Shown piece by piece: positions 42,713-52,053 of a stretch of DNA of 64,000 bases. The position numbers and the translations under genes are program-made. This stretch comes from Pelagibacteraceae bacterium AG-349-L17. GTDB lineage: Bacteria > Pseudomonadota > Alphaproteobacteria > Pelagibacterales > Pelagibacteraceae. The first letter of the stretch is position 1, and the number at the start of each line of letters is the position of its first letter. The stretch is taken from NCBI GenBank assembly GCA_003278805.1, contig QCDC01000003.1, positions 1 to 64,000 on the forward strand. Reading direction: 5' to 3'. The notes under the pieces are model-generated. The model saw nothing but the letters and a program-made list of their open reading frames with translations. It ran no database searches and had not been told where the DNA came from.

Positions 42713-44208
42713 TTGAAGGAATATTAATTGGATTAACAACAGCACTTACTTTTCAGAACATATTAATGGTTATGGTTGGTTGTTTTTTTGGGACAATAAT
42801 TGGGATGCTCCCTGGTCTTGGGCCAATGACAGCTATCGCTTTGATGATACCAATTACCTATGGTTTCGATCCTGCAACAGGATTAATTTTGATGGCTGGT
42901 GTTTACTATGGAGCAGTATTTGGTGGTTCTACTTCCTCTATATTATTAAATGCACCCGGTGTTCCTGGAACAGTTGCAACCTCATTTGATGGTTATCCTA
43001 TGGCACAACAAGGTATGGCGGGTAAGGCTTTAGCGATTGCAGCATGGAGTTCTTTTGCAGGTGGAACATTATCTGCAATTTATTTATTATTTATGGCTCC
43101 AAGTTTATCAAAAGTAAGTTTATCTTTTAGATCACCAGATTACTTTGCTTTAATGATTTTAGGTTTAACAGCAATTGCTGCTTTTTCTTCTAAAGGACAA
43201 TTTTTAAAAGCAATGATGATGGTAGTACTTGGATTGATGTTAGCATCTGTTGGCCAAGATAGTTTGTCTGATATTACGAGATTTACATTCAATAATATGA
43301 ACTTAACGGATGGAATTAGTTTTGTACTTGTTGTGATGGCAACTTTTGCAATGAGTGAAGCTTTGACAATTATTTTAAAAAGAAACGATCCAACTAGTGC
43401 TGCTAAACAAGTTTCTTTAACTGAATTAGGCTCAATTAAAATTAATAAAGAAGAACGAACAAAAATGTATAAGACAGTTCCAAGATCATCAGTAATTGGT
43501 TTTTTAATTGGTGTTTTGCCTGGAGCTGGTGCAACAATTGCATCTTTTTTAGCTTATGGAATGGAACGAAACGTAGTTAGTGATGATGAAAAAGAAAAAT
43601 TTGGTAAAGGTAGTGTAAATGGTTTATCTGCGCCAGAAACTGCAAATAATGCAGCTTGCTCAGGCTCTTTTGTGCCAATGCTTACTTTAGGAATTCCGGG
43701 AAGTGGAACAACTGCGGTAATGCTAGGGGCTCTTTTAGGTTTTGGTGTTCAGCCTGGTCCTAGACTTTACATGACTAATCCAGAGATTTTTTGGTCAATA
43801 ATTATGTCCATGTATATTGGAATGGTAATTCTTCTAATATTAAACTTACCACTCATTCCTTATATAGCCAGAATTCTTGCTGTTCCTAAAAATTATTTAA
43901 TTCCTTTAATTTTATTTTTCTCTGTTACGGGGATTTACGTAATGTCATTTAATAATTTTGATATTTATTTAATGATTGGAATTGCTGTAGTAGCAACTTT
44001 TTTAAGATTATATGATTTTCCAATGCCACCTTTAATATTAGCTTTTGTTTTAGGTGGATTGATGGAGGAAAATCTTAGAAGGTCTTTGTTATTAAGTAAT
44101 GGTTCGTGGGAATTTTTGTGGGATAGAACATTAACTGCATGTATCCTAGCAACTACAATTTTAATTGTAGTTTGGCATACTTACAAAACCTTTAAGAGTA
44201 AAAATTAA
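42709..44208 (+). CDS. tctA: Tripartite tricarboxylate transporter large membrane subunit (TctA type)
   Basis: A 499-residue protein with about twelve membrane segments that forms the transport channel and uses an ion gradient, not ATP. The family hallmark GMLPGLGPMTAIALMIPITYG, the repeat of it at GVLPGAGATIASFLAYG, YGAVFGGSTSSILLNAPGVPG and LTLGIPGSGTTAVMLGALL are all present. Normal length. It converges on the DMT gene with a 4-bp overlap. Confidence 0.94.
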   Translation: MIEGILIGLTTALTFQNILMVMVGCFFGTIIGMLPGLGPMTAIALMIPITYGFDPATGLILMAGVYYGAVFGGSTSSILLNAPGVPGTVATSFDGYPMAQQGMAGKALAIAAWSSFAGGTLSAIYLLFMAPSLSKVSLSFRSPDYFALMILGLTAIAAFSSKGQFLKAMMMVVLGLMLASVGQDSLSDITRFTFNNMNLTDGISFVLVVMATFAMSEALTIILKRNDPTSAAKQVSLTELGSIKINKEERTKMYKTVPRSSVIGFLIGVLPGAGATIASFLAYGMERNVVSDDEKEKFGKGSVNGLSAPETANNAACSGSFVPMLTLGIPGSGTTAVMLGALLGFGVQPGPRLYMTNPEIFWSIIMSMYIGMVILLILNLPLIPYIARILAVPKNYLIPLILFFSVTGIYVMSFNNFDIYLMIGIAVVATFLRLYDFPMPPLILAFVLGGLMEENLRRSLLLSNGSWEFLWDRTLTACILATTILIVVWHTYKTFKSKN

Positions 44209-45095
44209 GATTTAATATCTATACTTTTTCTAATGATTTCTTTATCAAGCTTCATTTCACGATATGACATGATTAAAACACCTAAAAATATAACACTAGC
44301 ACCAATCCAAGTGAAGAGATCAGGTGTTTCACTAAAAATATAATATCCAATTAAAGAAGCAAAAACCAAACTTAGAAACGAGTATGGTTGTGTCATACTA
44401 ACATCTACTAATTTGTATGCGTGATTAATGCAAAGATGTAACAATGTACCAAATAAACCTGCAAAAAATAAATAAATCAAAGTTTGAAAACTAGGTGTTT
44501 GCCAATAAAACAACGCAATAATGAAACTAAAAATTGTCATATACGTGTATCCATAAGATAAAATCGTAATCGAACTATCATCTTTTGCTATAGTTTTTGT
44601 AATTATAATCACTATTGACCACATAAAAGACGATGCCAGTGCCATATAAACTCCAAGAGAGATTTCAATTATTCCTGGTCTTAAAATTATTAACATTCCT
44701 ACAAATCCTAAAACCAGTGCAAAACTTCTGTATATGTAAATTTTTTCTCCTAGAAACAAAACTGCCAAAATAGTTACTATGAAAGGAACAACAAAAGATA
44801 TTGCTGTAGCTTTTTCAATTGGCATCATTACTAAAGCTGAGAAATATAACAGCATTGAAGGTAAATTTAAAACCGCTCTAAGAAAATGTTTTTTATGATG
44901 ATTTGTTTTGAAAACTGTAAATTTAGATTTTAGCATATAGGGAAAAATAATTAGGAAACCAAATAAAAATCTAAAAAACCCTGCAACATAAACATTAACT
45001 TCTTCTTGTGCTAATTTTAAAAAGGTTAACATTAGTGTTCCACAAAAAACTGAGATTATAATTAAAAAAATTGCTAATTTATTATTTGAAATCAA
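44205..45095 (-). CDS. EamA/DMT-family transporter
   Basis: A 296-residue ten-segment membrane protein with two EamA repeats. RFLFGFLIIFPYML, ATAISFVVPFIVTILAVLFLGEKIYIYRSFALVLGFVGMLIILRPG and the second-half counterpart ending LFTWIGASVIFLGVLIMSYRE define the family. Members export metabolites such as amino acids. The start overlaps the glycosyltransferase gene by 4 bp. The substrate is unknown. Confidence 0.88.
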   Translation of the reverse strand: MISNNKLAIFLIIISVFCGTLMLTFLKLAQEEVNVYVAGFFRFLFGFLIIFPYMLKSKFTVFKTNHHKKHFLRAVLNLPSMLLYFSALVMMPIEKATAISFVVPFIVTILAVLFLGEKIYIYRSFALVLGFVGMLIILRPGIIEISLGVYMALASSFMWSIVIIITKTIAKDDSSITILSYGYTYMTIFSFIIALFYWQTPSFQTLIYLFFAGLFGTLLHLCINHAYKLVDVSMTQPYSFLSLVFASLIGYYIFSETPDLFTWIGASVIFLGVLIMSYREMKLDKEIIRKSIDIKS

Positions 45096-46174
45096 TTTAG
45101 TATCTTTTTGTATTCTTCAATTATTTTTGACCATTGAAATTTATTCACAAATTCTTTCGCATTTTTCCCAAGTTTTAAATATTTTTTATTTTCCAGCAAT
45201 GAATTAATAGAAGAATAAATATCATCAAGATTATTTCCATCACATATTAAACCAGTTTTTTCATGATCAATTGCATCTGCAGCACCACCATCTTTACCAC
45301 CAATGGATGGAATACCGTATTGTGCAGCTTCAACATATGCAATACCAAAACCTTCAACTGATTTTTTATGGATTATGGATGGCATTACAAAGATATTTGA
45401 TTTTGAAACTAAAGCATTTTTTAAGTCATTACTAATATCTTTAAAAAACATAACTTGTGCTTCAAGATCTAGCTCTTTTACTAGCTTTTTAATATTTTCT
45501 TCCTCTTCTCCATATCCAACACAAATGTAAACAATGTCAGGATACATTTGTTTCAAATTTCTCAAAGCCATAACTATTTTTTCATGATTTTTACGCTTAT
45601 CAAATCTTGAAACTGTAATTAGTCTCGGATTTTTAACTTTAAGTATACTTTCAACTTTATCTAAAGTTTTTTTATTTAATTCTTCAGCAGGATCCACACC
45701 TGGATTTATTACAATTACTTTATTTGCATTAACACCAAGTTCTATCGCTAGATTTTTTGTAAACTGAGAATTTGCTATAACTTTTTCAACATTATTTAAA
45801 ACACTAACTACTCTTTTATTTTGACTAGAACCTTTAGGATGGTTGATTTCTTTACTGTGAATTAAACAGTATTTTTTCTTAGAAGTTTTAATAAGTTCTA
45901 AACTTTTCCAATGATCAGCAATAACACCATCTATTTTATTTTCTTTAATATGTTCATTAATTAATTGTGCTTTTCTATATTTTCTAAGCAATTTGATTCC
46001 TCCAACTCTTTCTATCGAAAAAGAGGCTTGCTCGTCAAATTCTCTATGACCTTCTATGTGATCTGCAAAAACTTTTATCATAAAGTTTTTAGACAGTTCT
46101 CTTGAAAGGCCCCACATTAGATTTTGCATACCACCAAGCTCAGGTGGGAATGATCTAGTTACAATTATATACAT
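45092..46174 (-). CDS. Family 4 glycosyltransferase
   Basis: A 360-residue GT-B enzyme. The N-terminus SFPPELGGMQNLMWGLSREL is the GT4 acceptor side. RLITVSRFDKRKNHEKIVMAL and the donor-binding segment KKSVEGFGIAYVEAAQYGIPSIGGKDGGAADAI, with the EX7E-type glutamates, complete the family pattern. It sits in an operon with a redoxin upstream and a DMT exporter downstream, with no other glycan genes. Acceptor and donor are unknown. Confidence 0.9.
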   Translation of the reverse strand: MYIIVTRSFPPELGGMQNLMWGLSRELSKNFMIKVFADHIEGHREFDEQASFSIERVGGIKLLRKYRKAQLINEHIKENKIDGVIADHWKSLELIKTSKKKYCLIHSKEINHPKGSSQNKRVVSVLNNVEKVIANSQFTKNLAIELGVNANKVIVINPGVDPAEELNKKTLDKVESILKVKNPRLITVSRFDKRKNHEKIVMALRNLKQMYPDIVYICVGYGEEEENIKKLVKELDLEAQVMFFKDISNDLKNALVSKSNIFVMPSIIHKKSVEGFGIAYVEAAQYGIPSIGGKDGGAADAIDHEKTGLICDGNNLDDIYSSINSLLENKKYLKLGKNAKEFVNKFQWSKIIEEYKKILN

Positions 46175-46728
46175 TAATCATACTTCCATTTAATACCACA
46201 GCCTGCACTGGGTATTTGATCTTCAGGACCTTTTCCAGTTTCAGCTATTTGTCTCATAGCTGTTAGCAGATCACTTTCTCCGTCTTTAACTGGAATAAAC
46301 TTTTTAAGTTCTCTTAATCGTCCTCTGTATTGAAGTTCTAGATTTTTATTGTAGCCAAAGAAATCTGGAGTACATACAGCATCATATGCTTTAGCAATTT
46401 CTTGAGTTTCATCATGTAAGTAAGGAAAATTGAAATGATTTTCATTTGAAAACTTGATCATGTTATCAAATGAGTCGTCTGGATAATTAACAAAGTCATT
46501 TGAGCAGATAGCAACTGAGTTCATACCAATTTTTTTCAATTCACTACAATCTTCAACTAATTCTTTTGTAATAGCTTTTACATATGGACAATGATTGCAA
46601 ATGAACATTATCAAAGTTCCATTTTCGCCCTTGATATCATTTAAAGACAGAATTTTATTATCAGTAGATTTTAATTCAAATGGAATAGCTTTTTGACCAA
46701 AATCACATATTGGAGTTTGTATAGGCAT
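46174..46728 (-). CDS. Thioredoxin-fold (AhpC/TSA-like redoxin) protein
   Basis: A 184-residue protein with the peroxiredoxin/redoxin core. FICNHCPYVKAI carries a CxxC pair (NHC-PYV context), and TPDFFGYNKNLELQYRGRL matches proteins annotated as thioredoxin-family AhpC/TSA. No signal peptide, so it is probably cytoplasmic. Divergent by 19 bp from the gamma-carbonic anhydrase gene. The partner is unknown. Confidence 0.85.
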   Translation of the reverse strand: MPIQTPICDFGQKAIPFELKSTDNKILSLNDIKGENGTLIMFICNHCPYVKAITKELVEDCSELKKIGMNSVAICSNDFVNYPDDSFDNMIKFSNENHFNFPYLHDETQEIAKAYDAVCTPDFFGYNKNLELQYRGRLRELKKFIPVKDGESDLLTAMRQIAETGKGPEDQIPSAGCGIKWKYD

Positions 46729-46747
46729 AATGTAAAATATATAGATT

Positions 46748-47260
46748 ATGTTTTATGATTTAAAAGATAAAAAACCAAAAACTTCTGGCGAAAATTGGGT
46801 AGCACCTAATGCAACTATAATAGGGGACGTTACTTTAGAAAAAAATACAAGTATTTGGTTTAATGCAGTTCTTAGAGGAGATATTGAAAATATTCATATT
46901 GGTGAGGGATCTAATGTACAAGATGGAAGTGTATTACACACAGATCCTGGATGCCCTTTAAAGGTAGGAAAAAATGTTACCGTTGGTCATTTAGTTATGC
47001 TTCATGGATGTATCATTGGAGATAACAGTTTAATTGGGATTGGAGCTGTCATTTTAAATAAAGCTAATATTGGTAAAAATTGCATAATTGGAGCCAAAGC
47101 TTTAATAACAGAAAATAAAATCATACCAGACAATTCTTTGGTTGTTGGATCTCCAGGTAAAGTTATTCGAGAAGTTACGGAGGAAGAAAAAAAAGCAGTA
47201 TTTGAAAATACAAAACACTATCAAAATAATTGGAAAAAATATTCTAAATCAATTTTTTAG
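46748..47260 (+). CDS. Gamma-carbonic anhydrase-like hexapeptide-repeat protein
   Basis: A 170-residue left-handed beta-helix protein of the CaiE/YrdA/PaaY group. Hexapeptide repeats run from about residue 15 to 125. The histidines expected to bind zinc in gamma-carbonic anhydrases are in VLHTDPG, VGHLVMLHG. The start WVAPNATIIGDVTLEKNTSIWFNAVLRGD is diagnostic. Carbonic anhydrase activity is likely but not certain for this group. Confidence 0.88.
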   Translation: MFYDLKDKKPKTSGENWVAPNATIIGDVTLEKNTSIWFNAVLRGDIENIHIGEGSNVQDGSVLHTDPGCPLKVGKNVTVGHLVMLHGCIIGDNSLIGIGAVILNKANIGKNCIIGAKALITENKIIPDNSLVVGSPGKVIREVTEEEKKAVFENTKHYQNNWKKYSKSIF

Positions 47261-47279
47261 TTATATTTAATTTAAATTT

Positions 47280-48173
47280 ATGTCTAGACATCCTCATCAT
47301 TTTAAAATTGCTTTTGCTTTAGCTTTTTCAGCTGGAGCTTGGGGAATTTATTGGTTACCACAAAGAATACTTGTGGAAGGCGGTCTTACCGGCGGATGGG
47401 GGACTATTGCTCAAATGATAATAGGATTTTTAATATTATTGCCAATAGCTCTTTGGAGATTAATTAAAAAAAAAGAAACTGGTTTTGAGTTACCGGTCAC
47501 TGGTTTACTAGTTGGCGGTGGTTTCATTTGTTATGCTTTAAGTTTTCTTTTAACTGATGTTGTTCGAGCTTTAATATTATTTTATATGACGCCAATTTGG
47601 ACAACAATATTTGAAATATTATTTCTAAAAAAAAGACCTGGTTTAGAAAGAGTACTTACTTTAAGCTTAGCTCTCGGTGGTTTATGGATAGTATTTAGCA
47701 AACAAACGATTATTCCTCTCCCAGAAAATGCTGGCGATTGGTTAGCATTAGTGGGTGGTGCAATATTTGCTGGTGGAATGATAAGGCTTGAAGTTGTTAA
47801 AACTGACGGTGTATTTCCAATTATATTTTCTTTTTTTTTCTATGGAGCTTTATTTAATATAGGTGCTGGATTTTTTTTAGTTGGTTACCTAGGAGAAATG
47901 CCTGCTATTGAAGCTTTCATTTCAATGTCTTCTTTTTTATTTGTAATATCAGTTTTTTATTTTATCCCTACAGGAATAATAATACTCTGGGCTCCAAGTA
48001 AATTAGGCGCAGGATTATGTTCAATTCTCTTTCTTGCAGAAATTGTTGTTGGAGTAATAAGCTCAGGTATACTTACAAATGAACCATTTGGCTGGAGAGA
48101 GATAACGGGTAGCTCGTTAATAGTTTTAGGAGGAATTTTAGCAGTAGTGTTAGTTCCTAAAGATAAAAATTAA
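47280..48173 (+). CDS. EamA/DMT-family transporter
   Basis: A 297-residue ten-segment membrane protein with two EamA repeats; WGIYWLPQRILVEGGLTGGWGTIAQM and DVVRALILFYMTPIWTTIFEILFLKKRPGLERVLTLSLALGGLWIV in the first half are characteristic. It lies 19 bp after the carbonic anhydrase gene. Substrate unknown. It is only distantly similar to the DMT protein at 44205-45095. Confidence 0.87.
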   Translation: MSRHPHHFKIAFALAFSAGAWGIYWLPQRILVEGGLTGGWGTIAQMIIGFLILLPIALWRLIKKKETGFELPVTGLLVGGGFICYALSFLLTDVVRALILFYMTPIWTTIFEILFLKKRPGLERVLTLSLALGGLWIVFSKQTIIPLPENAGDWLALVGGAIFAGGMIRLEVVKTDGVFPIIFSFFFYGALFNIGAGFFLVGYLGEMPAIEAFISMSSFLFVISVFYFIPTGIIILWAPSKLGAGLCSILFLAEIVVGVISSGILTNEPFGWREITGSSLIVLGGILAVVLVPKDKN

Positions 48174-48239
48174 GTAAAGTAAAGCATTACGAAATATTCA
48201 TATGTATTTAAACAAACAATTATTATATAGTGTAAAATA

Positions 48240-48530
48240 ATGCCAGCAGGTTATGTAATTGCGCAATTAAAAATCACAAACCCTGAAAATTATAAAGAAT
48301 ATGTTGAAAAGGTTACGCCACTTGTAAAAAAATTTGGTGGAGAATTTTTAGTTAGAGCCGGTAAATTTCAAATTTTTGATGGCGAAACAAAATTTCCTAG
48401 AATAATTATTCTTAAATTTCCTACATATGAAAAAGCATTAGAATGGTATAATTCTGAAGAGTACAAACCAATAAAACAGATAAGATTAGATAATTCTGAG
48501 GGTACAAATATAATTATTAAAGGTATTTGA
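48240..48530 (+). CDS. DUF1330 domain protein
   Basis: A 96-residue dimeric alpha/beta-barrel-like protein. AGYVIAQLKITNPENYKEYVEKV at the start, GGEFLVRAGK in the middle and FPTYEKALEWYNSEEYKPIKQIR are the DUF1330 signature. The family is common and of unknown function, possibly an isomerase or small-molecule binder. No operon partner is evident. Confidence 0.88.
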   Translation: MPAGYVIAQLKITNPENYKEYVEKVTPLVKKFGGEFLVRAGKFQIFDGETKFPRIIILKFPTYEKALEWYNSEEYKPIKQIRLDNSEGTNIIIKGI

Positions 48531-48543
48531 AATAATAATTGGA

Positions 48544-48747
48544 TTAGTTAAATAATAGATCGTTGACCGAATAAACTATCAATCCAATTATCATTAAAAA
48601 CAAAATCAAAAAAGATATTTGTCCACTTAACTTAGATTTAATTTTTGTTTTATCCTCTTTAAATTTTTTAAAATAAATACTTCCAAATCTCATTACAGCT
48701 AGTCCTAACAATATAAGAAATGCTGTAAATATATATCCAGTAACCAT
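48544..48747 (-). CDS. Small two-segment membrane protein (67 aa)
   Basis: Two hydrophobic segments (about 4-20 and 45-63) are separated by a lysine-rich loop. The ATG follows directly after the stop codon of the upstream flavoprotein gene (TAG-ATG), so translation is probably coupled. No family is recognised. Confidence 0.6.
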   Translation of the reverse strand: MVTGYIFTAFLILLGLAVMRFGSIYFKKFKEDKTKIKSKLSGQISFLILFLMIIGLIVYSVNDLLFN

Positions 48748-49353
48748 CTATGGAACTAACCAGGTATTTTTATTATTTTCTAAATTAAATTTTGCTCTTC
48801 GATGACCTTTAGCTGCTAAATAAAGCCATTCTATAGATTTAATCTTACACTGAATAACTGTAAAGTTTTTATAACCTTCTTCGCTTTGTTCTTTCGTGTA
48901 ATCAAAATTGTCTAACTCTGGTTTTAGTCCAGAGGTTGGTAGATCTGACTCTGTTCCTGGACCATTATCAACTAAATAGCATTTTCTACTAATATGTTGG
49001 GTTTTAGACCAAGATTCTTTTGTTACATCATTATTATGATTAACAGTACATTCAACTTTCAATCTAATCTGTATTTTTTCGTCTTTGTCGTAAAACAACA
49101 ATGCTGCGTTTTTATTTGCTTTTAACTTTTCAATTTTATCTGATCGTATATCACTATGATATTGCACTAGATTATTTGATTGATCAGATTTTCTAAGAAC
49201 TACAATTCGTCCATCAAAGTCTGATTGATTTCCACAAATAAATACTGGTATTCGAAAAGGAGAACTTCTGTCTTTAACAGCATTATCCAGCATTGACCAA
49301 ATTTTCTTTTTGATCTCTGTAAAGTCCTCGTAATAAGGAACTGTATCCGTCAC
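48748..49353 (-). CDS. Pyridoxamine 5'-phosphate oxidase-like FMN-binding split-barrel protein
   Basis: A 201-residue flavin-binding protein. FDGRIVVLRKSDQSNNLVQYHSDIRSDKIEKLKANKNAALLFYD is the PNPOx-like core, where RxVVLR and SxK contact FMN. GWLYLAAKGHRRAKF-like residues close the barrel (EWLYLAAKGHRRAKF). It differs from true PdxH in its C-terminus, so the substrate is unknown. Located between a beta-hydroxyacid dehydrogenase gene (5 bp upstream) and a coupled small membrane protein gene. Confidence 0.83.
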   Translation of the reverse strand: MTDTVPYYEDFTEIKKKIWSMLDNAVKDRSSPFRIPVFICGNQSDFDGRIVVLRKSDQSNNLVQYHSDIRSDKIEKLKANKNAALLFYDKDEKIQIRLKVECTVNHNNDVTKESWSKTQHISRKCYLVDNGPGTESDLPTSGLKPELDNFDYTKEQSEEGYKNFTVIQCKIKSIEWLYLAAKGHRRAKFNLENNKNTWLVP

Positions 49354-49358
49354 AAATA

Positions 49359-50234
49359 TTATTTTTTCTTTTTTAATCTAGCAATCAAACCTGAGCTATC
49401 CCAACGATTTCCACCCATTTCTTGAACCTCAGCATAATAACCATCTATAATTTCAGTTATAGGCACAGGTGAACCATTTTTTTTTGCTTCCTCGATTGCA
49501 ATTTTTAGATCTTTTCTCATCCAATCAATAGCAAAACCATAATCAAACTTATCATCGGTCATAGTTCGGTATCTATTTTCCATTTGCCAAGATTGTGCTG
49601 CACCTTTGGATATTGTTTCCATAACTTTATCCATATCTAAACCGGCATTTATTCCAAAATTGATTGCTTCAGATAAACCTTGGACTGTTCCAGCAATACA
49701 TATTTGGTTCATCATTTTTGTTAACTGACCACTTCCACAAGGACCAATTAATTTTACTTTTTTACTATAACAATCAATTACAGGCTCAGCCTTTTTAAAC
49801 ACTTCTTCATCACCACCTACCATTACTGTTAGTATTCCACCCTCAGCACCAGCTTGTCCTCCTGAAATAGGAGCATCTAAAAAACTAAACCCTTTATCAT
49901 TTGCTTTTTTATTTAATTCTCTTGATACCTCTGCAGATACAGTTGAGTTATCAATAAAAATAGAACCAGATTTTGCTGTGTTAAATAATCCATTTTCCCC
50001 AGTTGCTACTTCTCTTAAATCATTATCATTACCAACACATGTAAAAATGAAATCAGCACCATCTGCAGCCTCCGCAGGTGTATTGGCCATTTTACCTTTA
50101 TATTCACCAATCCATTTTTCAGCTTTAGATTTAGTTCTATTAAAAACAGTTACATTGTGTCCGGCTTTTGATATATATCCAGCCATTGGGTAGCCCATAA
50201 CCCCAAGACCTATGAAAGCAACATTACAAGTCAT
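49359..50234 (-). CDS. Beta-hydroxyacid dehydrogenase (3-hydroxyisobutyrate/tartronate-semialdehyde type)
   Basis: A 291-residue NAD(P)-dependent enzyme. GLGVMGYPMAGYI binds the nucleotide, FLDAPISGGQAGAEGG is the substrate loop, and GSGQLTKMMNQI holds the catalytic lysine. These are conserved in 3-hydroxyisobutyrate, tartronate semialdehyde and glyoxylate/succinic semialdehyde reductases. The context does not settle the substrate. Its start is 11 bp from the divergent MFS gene. Confidence 0.9.
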   Translation of the reverse strand: MTCNVAFIGLGVMGYPMAGYISKAGHNVTVFNRTKSKAEKWIGEYKGKMANTPAEAADGADFIFTCVGNDNDLREVATGENGLFNTAKSGSIFIDNSTVSAEVSRELNKKANDKGFSFLDAPISGGQAGAEGGILTVMVGGDEEVFKKAEPVIDCYSKKVKLIGPCGSGQLTKMMNQICIAGTVQGLSEAINFGINAGLDMDKVMETISKGAAQSWQMENRYRTMTDDKFDYGFAIDWMRKDLKIAIEEAKKNGSPVPITEIIDGYYAEVQEMGGNRWDSSGLIARLKKKK

Positions 50235-50245
50235 AATTTTGTTCT

Positions 50246-51451
50246 ATGTATAAAAGTTTAAGTTTAAAAGTAATTGTATTTGGTTTTATTTTTACATTTT
50301 TTTCAAGTTTTGGACAGAGTTTTTTTCTTGGCCTATTCAATTCTAGTATTAGAGATGCCTTATCAATTACACATGGACAATTTGGCTCAATTTATGCATC
50401 AGCTACTTTATTAAGTAGTATTGTTTTAGTTTGGATTGGAAAAAAAATTGATGATGTAAACATATTAAAGTTTGCATCTTATGTAATAATTTTTTTGTCA
50501 GCATCCTGTTTAATATTTTCAAAAATTTCATCAGTTATTTTTCTATTTGTAGGAATTTTTTTAATGCGTTTAGCTGGACAAGGATTATCAAGTCACACAG
50601 CTACAACAACCATATCTCGTTTTTTTGAAAAAAATAGAGGCAGAGCTCTAAGTATAGGTTGGTTAGGATTGTCACTAGCCGAATTTGTTATGCCAGTCCT
50701 AATTGTTTTTTTATTAACTTTTATAGAATGGAGAGATATTTGGGTTTCAATTTCTATTTTGGTTATATTAGTTTTACCTGCTGCAACATTTATTTTAGTA
50801 AAAGAAATTAAACTTGATACTAGAGAAGAGTCAAAAATTAAAGAGAACAATAAAGAAATTAAACAATGGAAAAGAATTGAAGTTTTAAAAGATTATAGAT
50901 TTTACATCATTTGTATGACGATGTTAGCAATGCCATGGATTGCAACAGGATCTTTTGTTTATCAGTCTTTTATATCCTCATCTAAAGAATGGGGACCTTA
51001 TGTAATTGCACAATCATTTATGGCATACTCTATTTTATCAGTCATTACTCTTTTTATATCTGGTTTTTTAATTGATAAATTTTCAAGTAGAAAATTATTA
51101 ATCTATATGAATATCCCACTTCTTTTTGGTACTATAGTTCTTTACTATTTTAATGCACCGATTTCTTCTTTTTTATTTTTTGGTTTAGTTGGTGTCACCA
51201 ATGGTTTGGCAAATGTACTTGGTTCCTCAACTTGGGCTGAGATTTATGGTGTTAAATATATTGGGTCCATAAAAGCCTTAACAACAGCATTGATGGTATT
51301 TTCAACAGCATTTGGCACGGCATTATTTGGTTTTTTGATTGATATTGGTTTTTCAATTGAACAGATAGCCGTTGTTTCAGGAACTTATATCTTTGGCTCA
51401 ATTATCCTTCTTTATTTAGTTAAAAATAAACTAAATCCAAATTATTTATAA
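50246..51451 (+). CDS. Major facilitator superfamily transporter
   Basis: A 401-residue protein with twelve membrane segments. The loop between segments 2 and 3 reads GKKIDDVNILK, and FFEKNRGRALSIGWLGLSLAEFVMPVL is the typical segment 4-5 region of MFS monocarboxylate-like carriers. The second half starts near residue 220 after a charged central loop. Substrate unknown. Divergent from the beta-hydroxyacid dehydrogenase gene, which might share a pathway. Confidence 0.87.
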   Translation: MYKSLSLKVIVFGFIFTFFSSFGQSFFLGLFNSSIRDALSITHGQFGSIYASATLLSSIVLVWIGKKIDDVNILKFASYVIIFLSASCLIFSKISSVIFLFVGIFLMRLAGQGLSSHTATTTISRFFEKNRGRALSIGWLGLSLAEFVMPVLIVFLLTFIEWRDIWVSISILVILVLPAATFILVKEIKLDTREESKIKENNKEIKQWKRIEVLKDYRFYIICMTMLAMPWIATGSFVYQSFISSSKEWGPYVIAQSFMAYSILSVITLFISGFLIDKFSSRKLLIYMNIPLLFGTIVLYYFNAPISSFLFFGLVGVTNGLANVLGSSTWAEIYGVKYIGSIKALTTALMVFSTAFGTALFGFLIDIGFSIEQIAVVSGTYIFGSIILLYLVKNKLNPNYL

Positions 51452-51494
51452 AATAGCCCTTGATTTTTAAGGACTCACTGTGTAGATACTCCGC

Positions 51495-52031
51495 ATGGCA
51501 AGAGTAACCGTAGAAGACTGTATAGATAAAGTAGAGAGCCCTTATGAATTAGTGCTGGTTGCTAAAGAAAGAGCCACTCAACTTAATGCAGGAATAGAAC
51601 CAACAATTCATAGAGACAACGATAAAAATACTGTTATTTCATTAAGAGAAATCGCTGAAGAAAAAATTAAAGTTTCAGATTTAACTGACAGCGCCGTTTA
51701 CAAACTTAGAAAACACGTTGAGCAAGTTGACGATACTGCTGAGGATGATGAAGAAATAGGTGATGATTTTGAAAATCTATATAAAGGTGAAATTTCAAAA
51801 AGTGGTACCCCAATTTTACCATCTAAAAGAGCAAGAAAAACTCCAGAAAAAATTCAAGTAACTAAAGAAGATTTGGCTGAGCTATCTGAAACAGCTACAG
51901 CAGAAGTTGATAATTCAGTAGGAGAAGAAACGATGAATGAGCAAGGAGAAGTTTCTTTAGATGAAGTTTCAGAATCAGAAAATCAAGAAGCAGACGTGTC
52001 TTCAGATGACACTGAAGCTTCAAACTCATAA
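51495..52031 (+). CDS. rpoZ: RNA polymerase omega subunit with long acidic tail
   Basis: Residues 1-65 are a standard omega subunit: MARVTVEDCIDKVESPYELVLVAKERATQL, then the helix around RDNDKNTVISLREIAEEKI. The protein continues to 178 residues, about twice the usual 70-130, with a low-complexity, strongly acidic tail (many E, D and S; about residues 85-178), interrupted by one basic patch PSKRARKTPEK. The tail is probably disordered. 22 bp upstream of dusA. Confidence 0.92.
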   Translation: MARVTVEDCIDKVESPYELVLVAKERATQLNAGIEPTIHRDNDKNTVISLREIAEEKIKVSDLTDSAVYKLRKHVEQVDDTAEDDEEIGDDFENLYKGEISKSGTPILPSKRARKTPEKIQVTKEDLAELSETATAEVDNSVGEETMNEQGEVSLDEVSESENQEADVSSDDTEASNS

Positions 52032-52053
52032 AAAAATAATATAAAGTTATACA

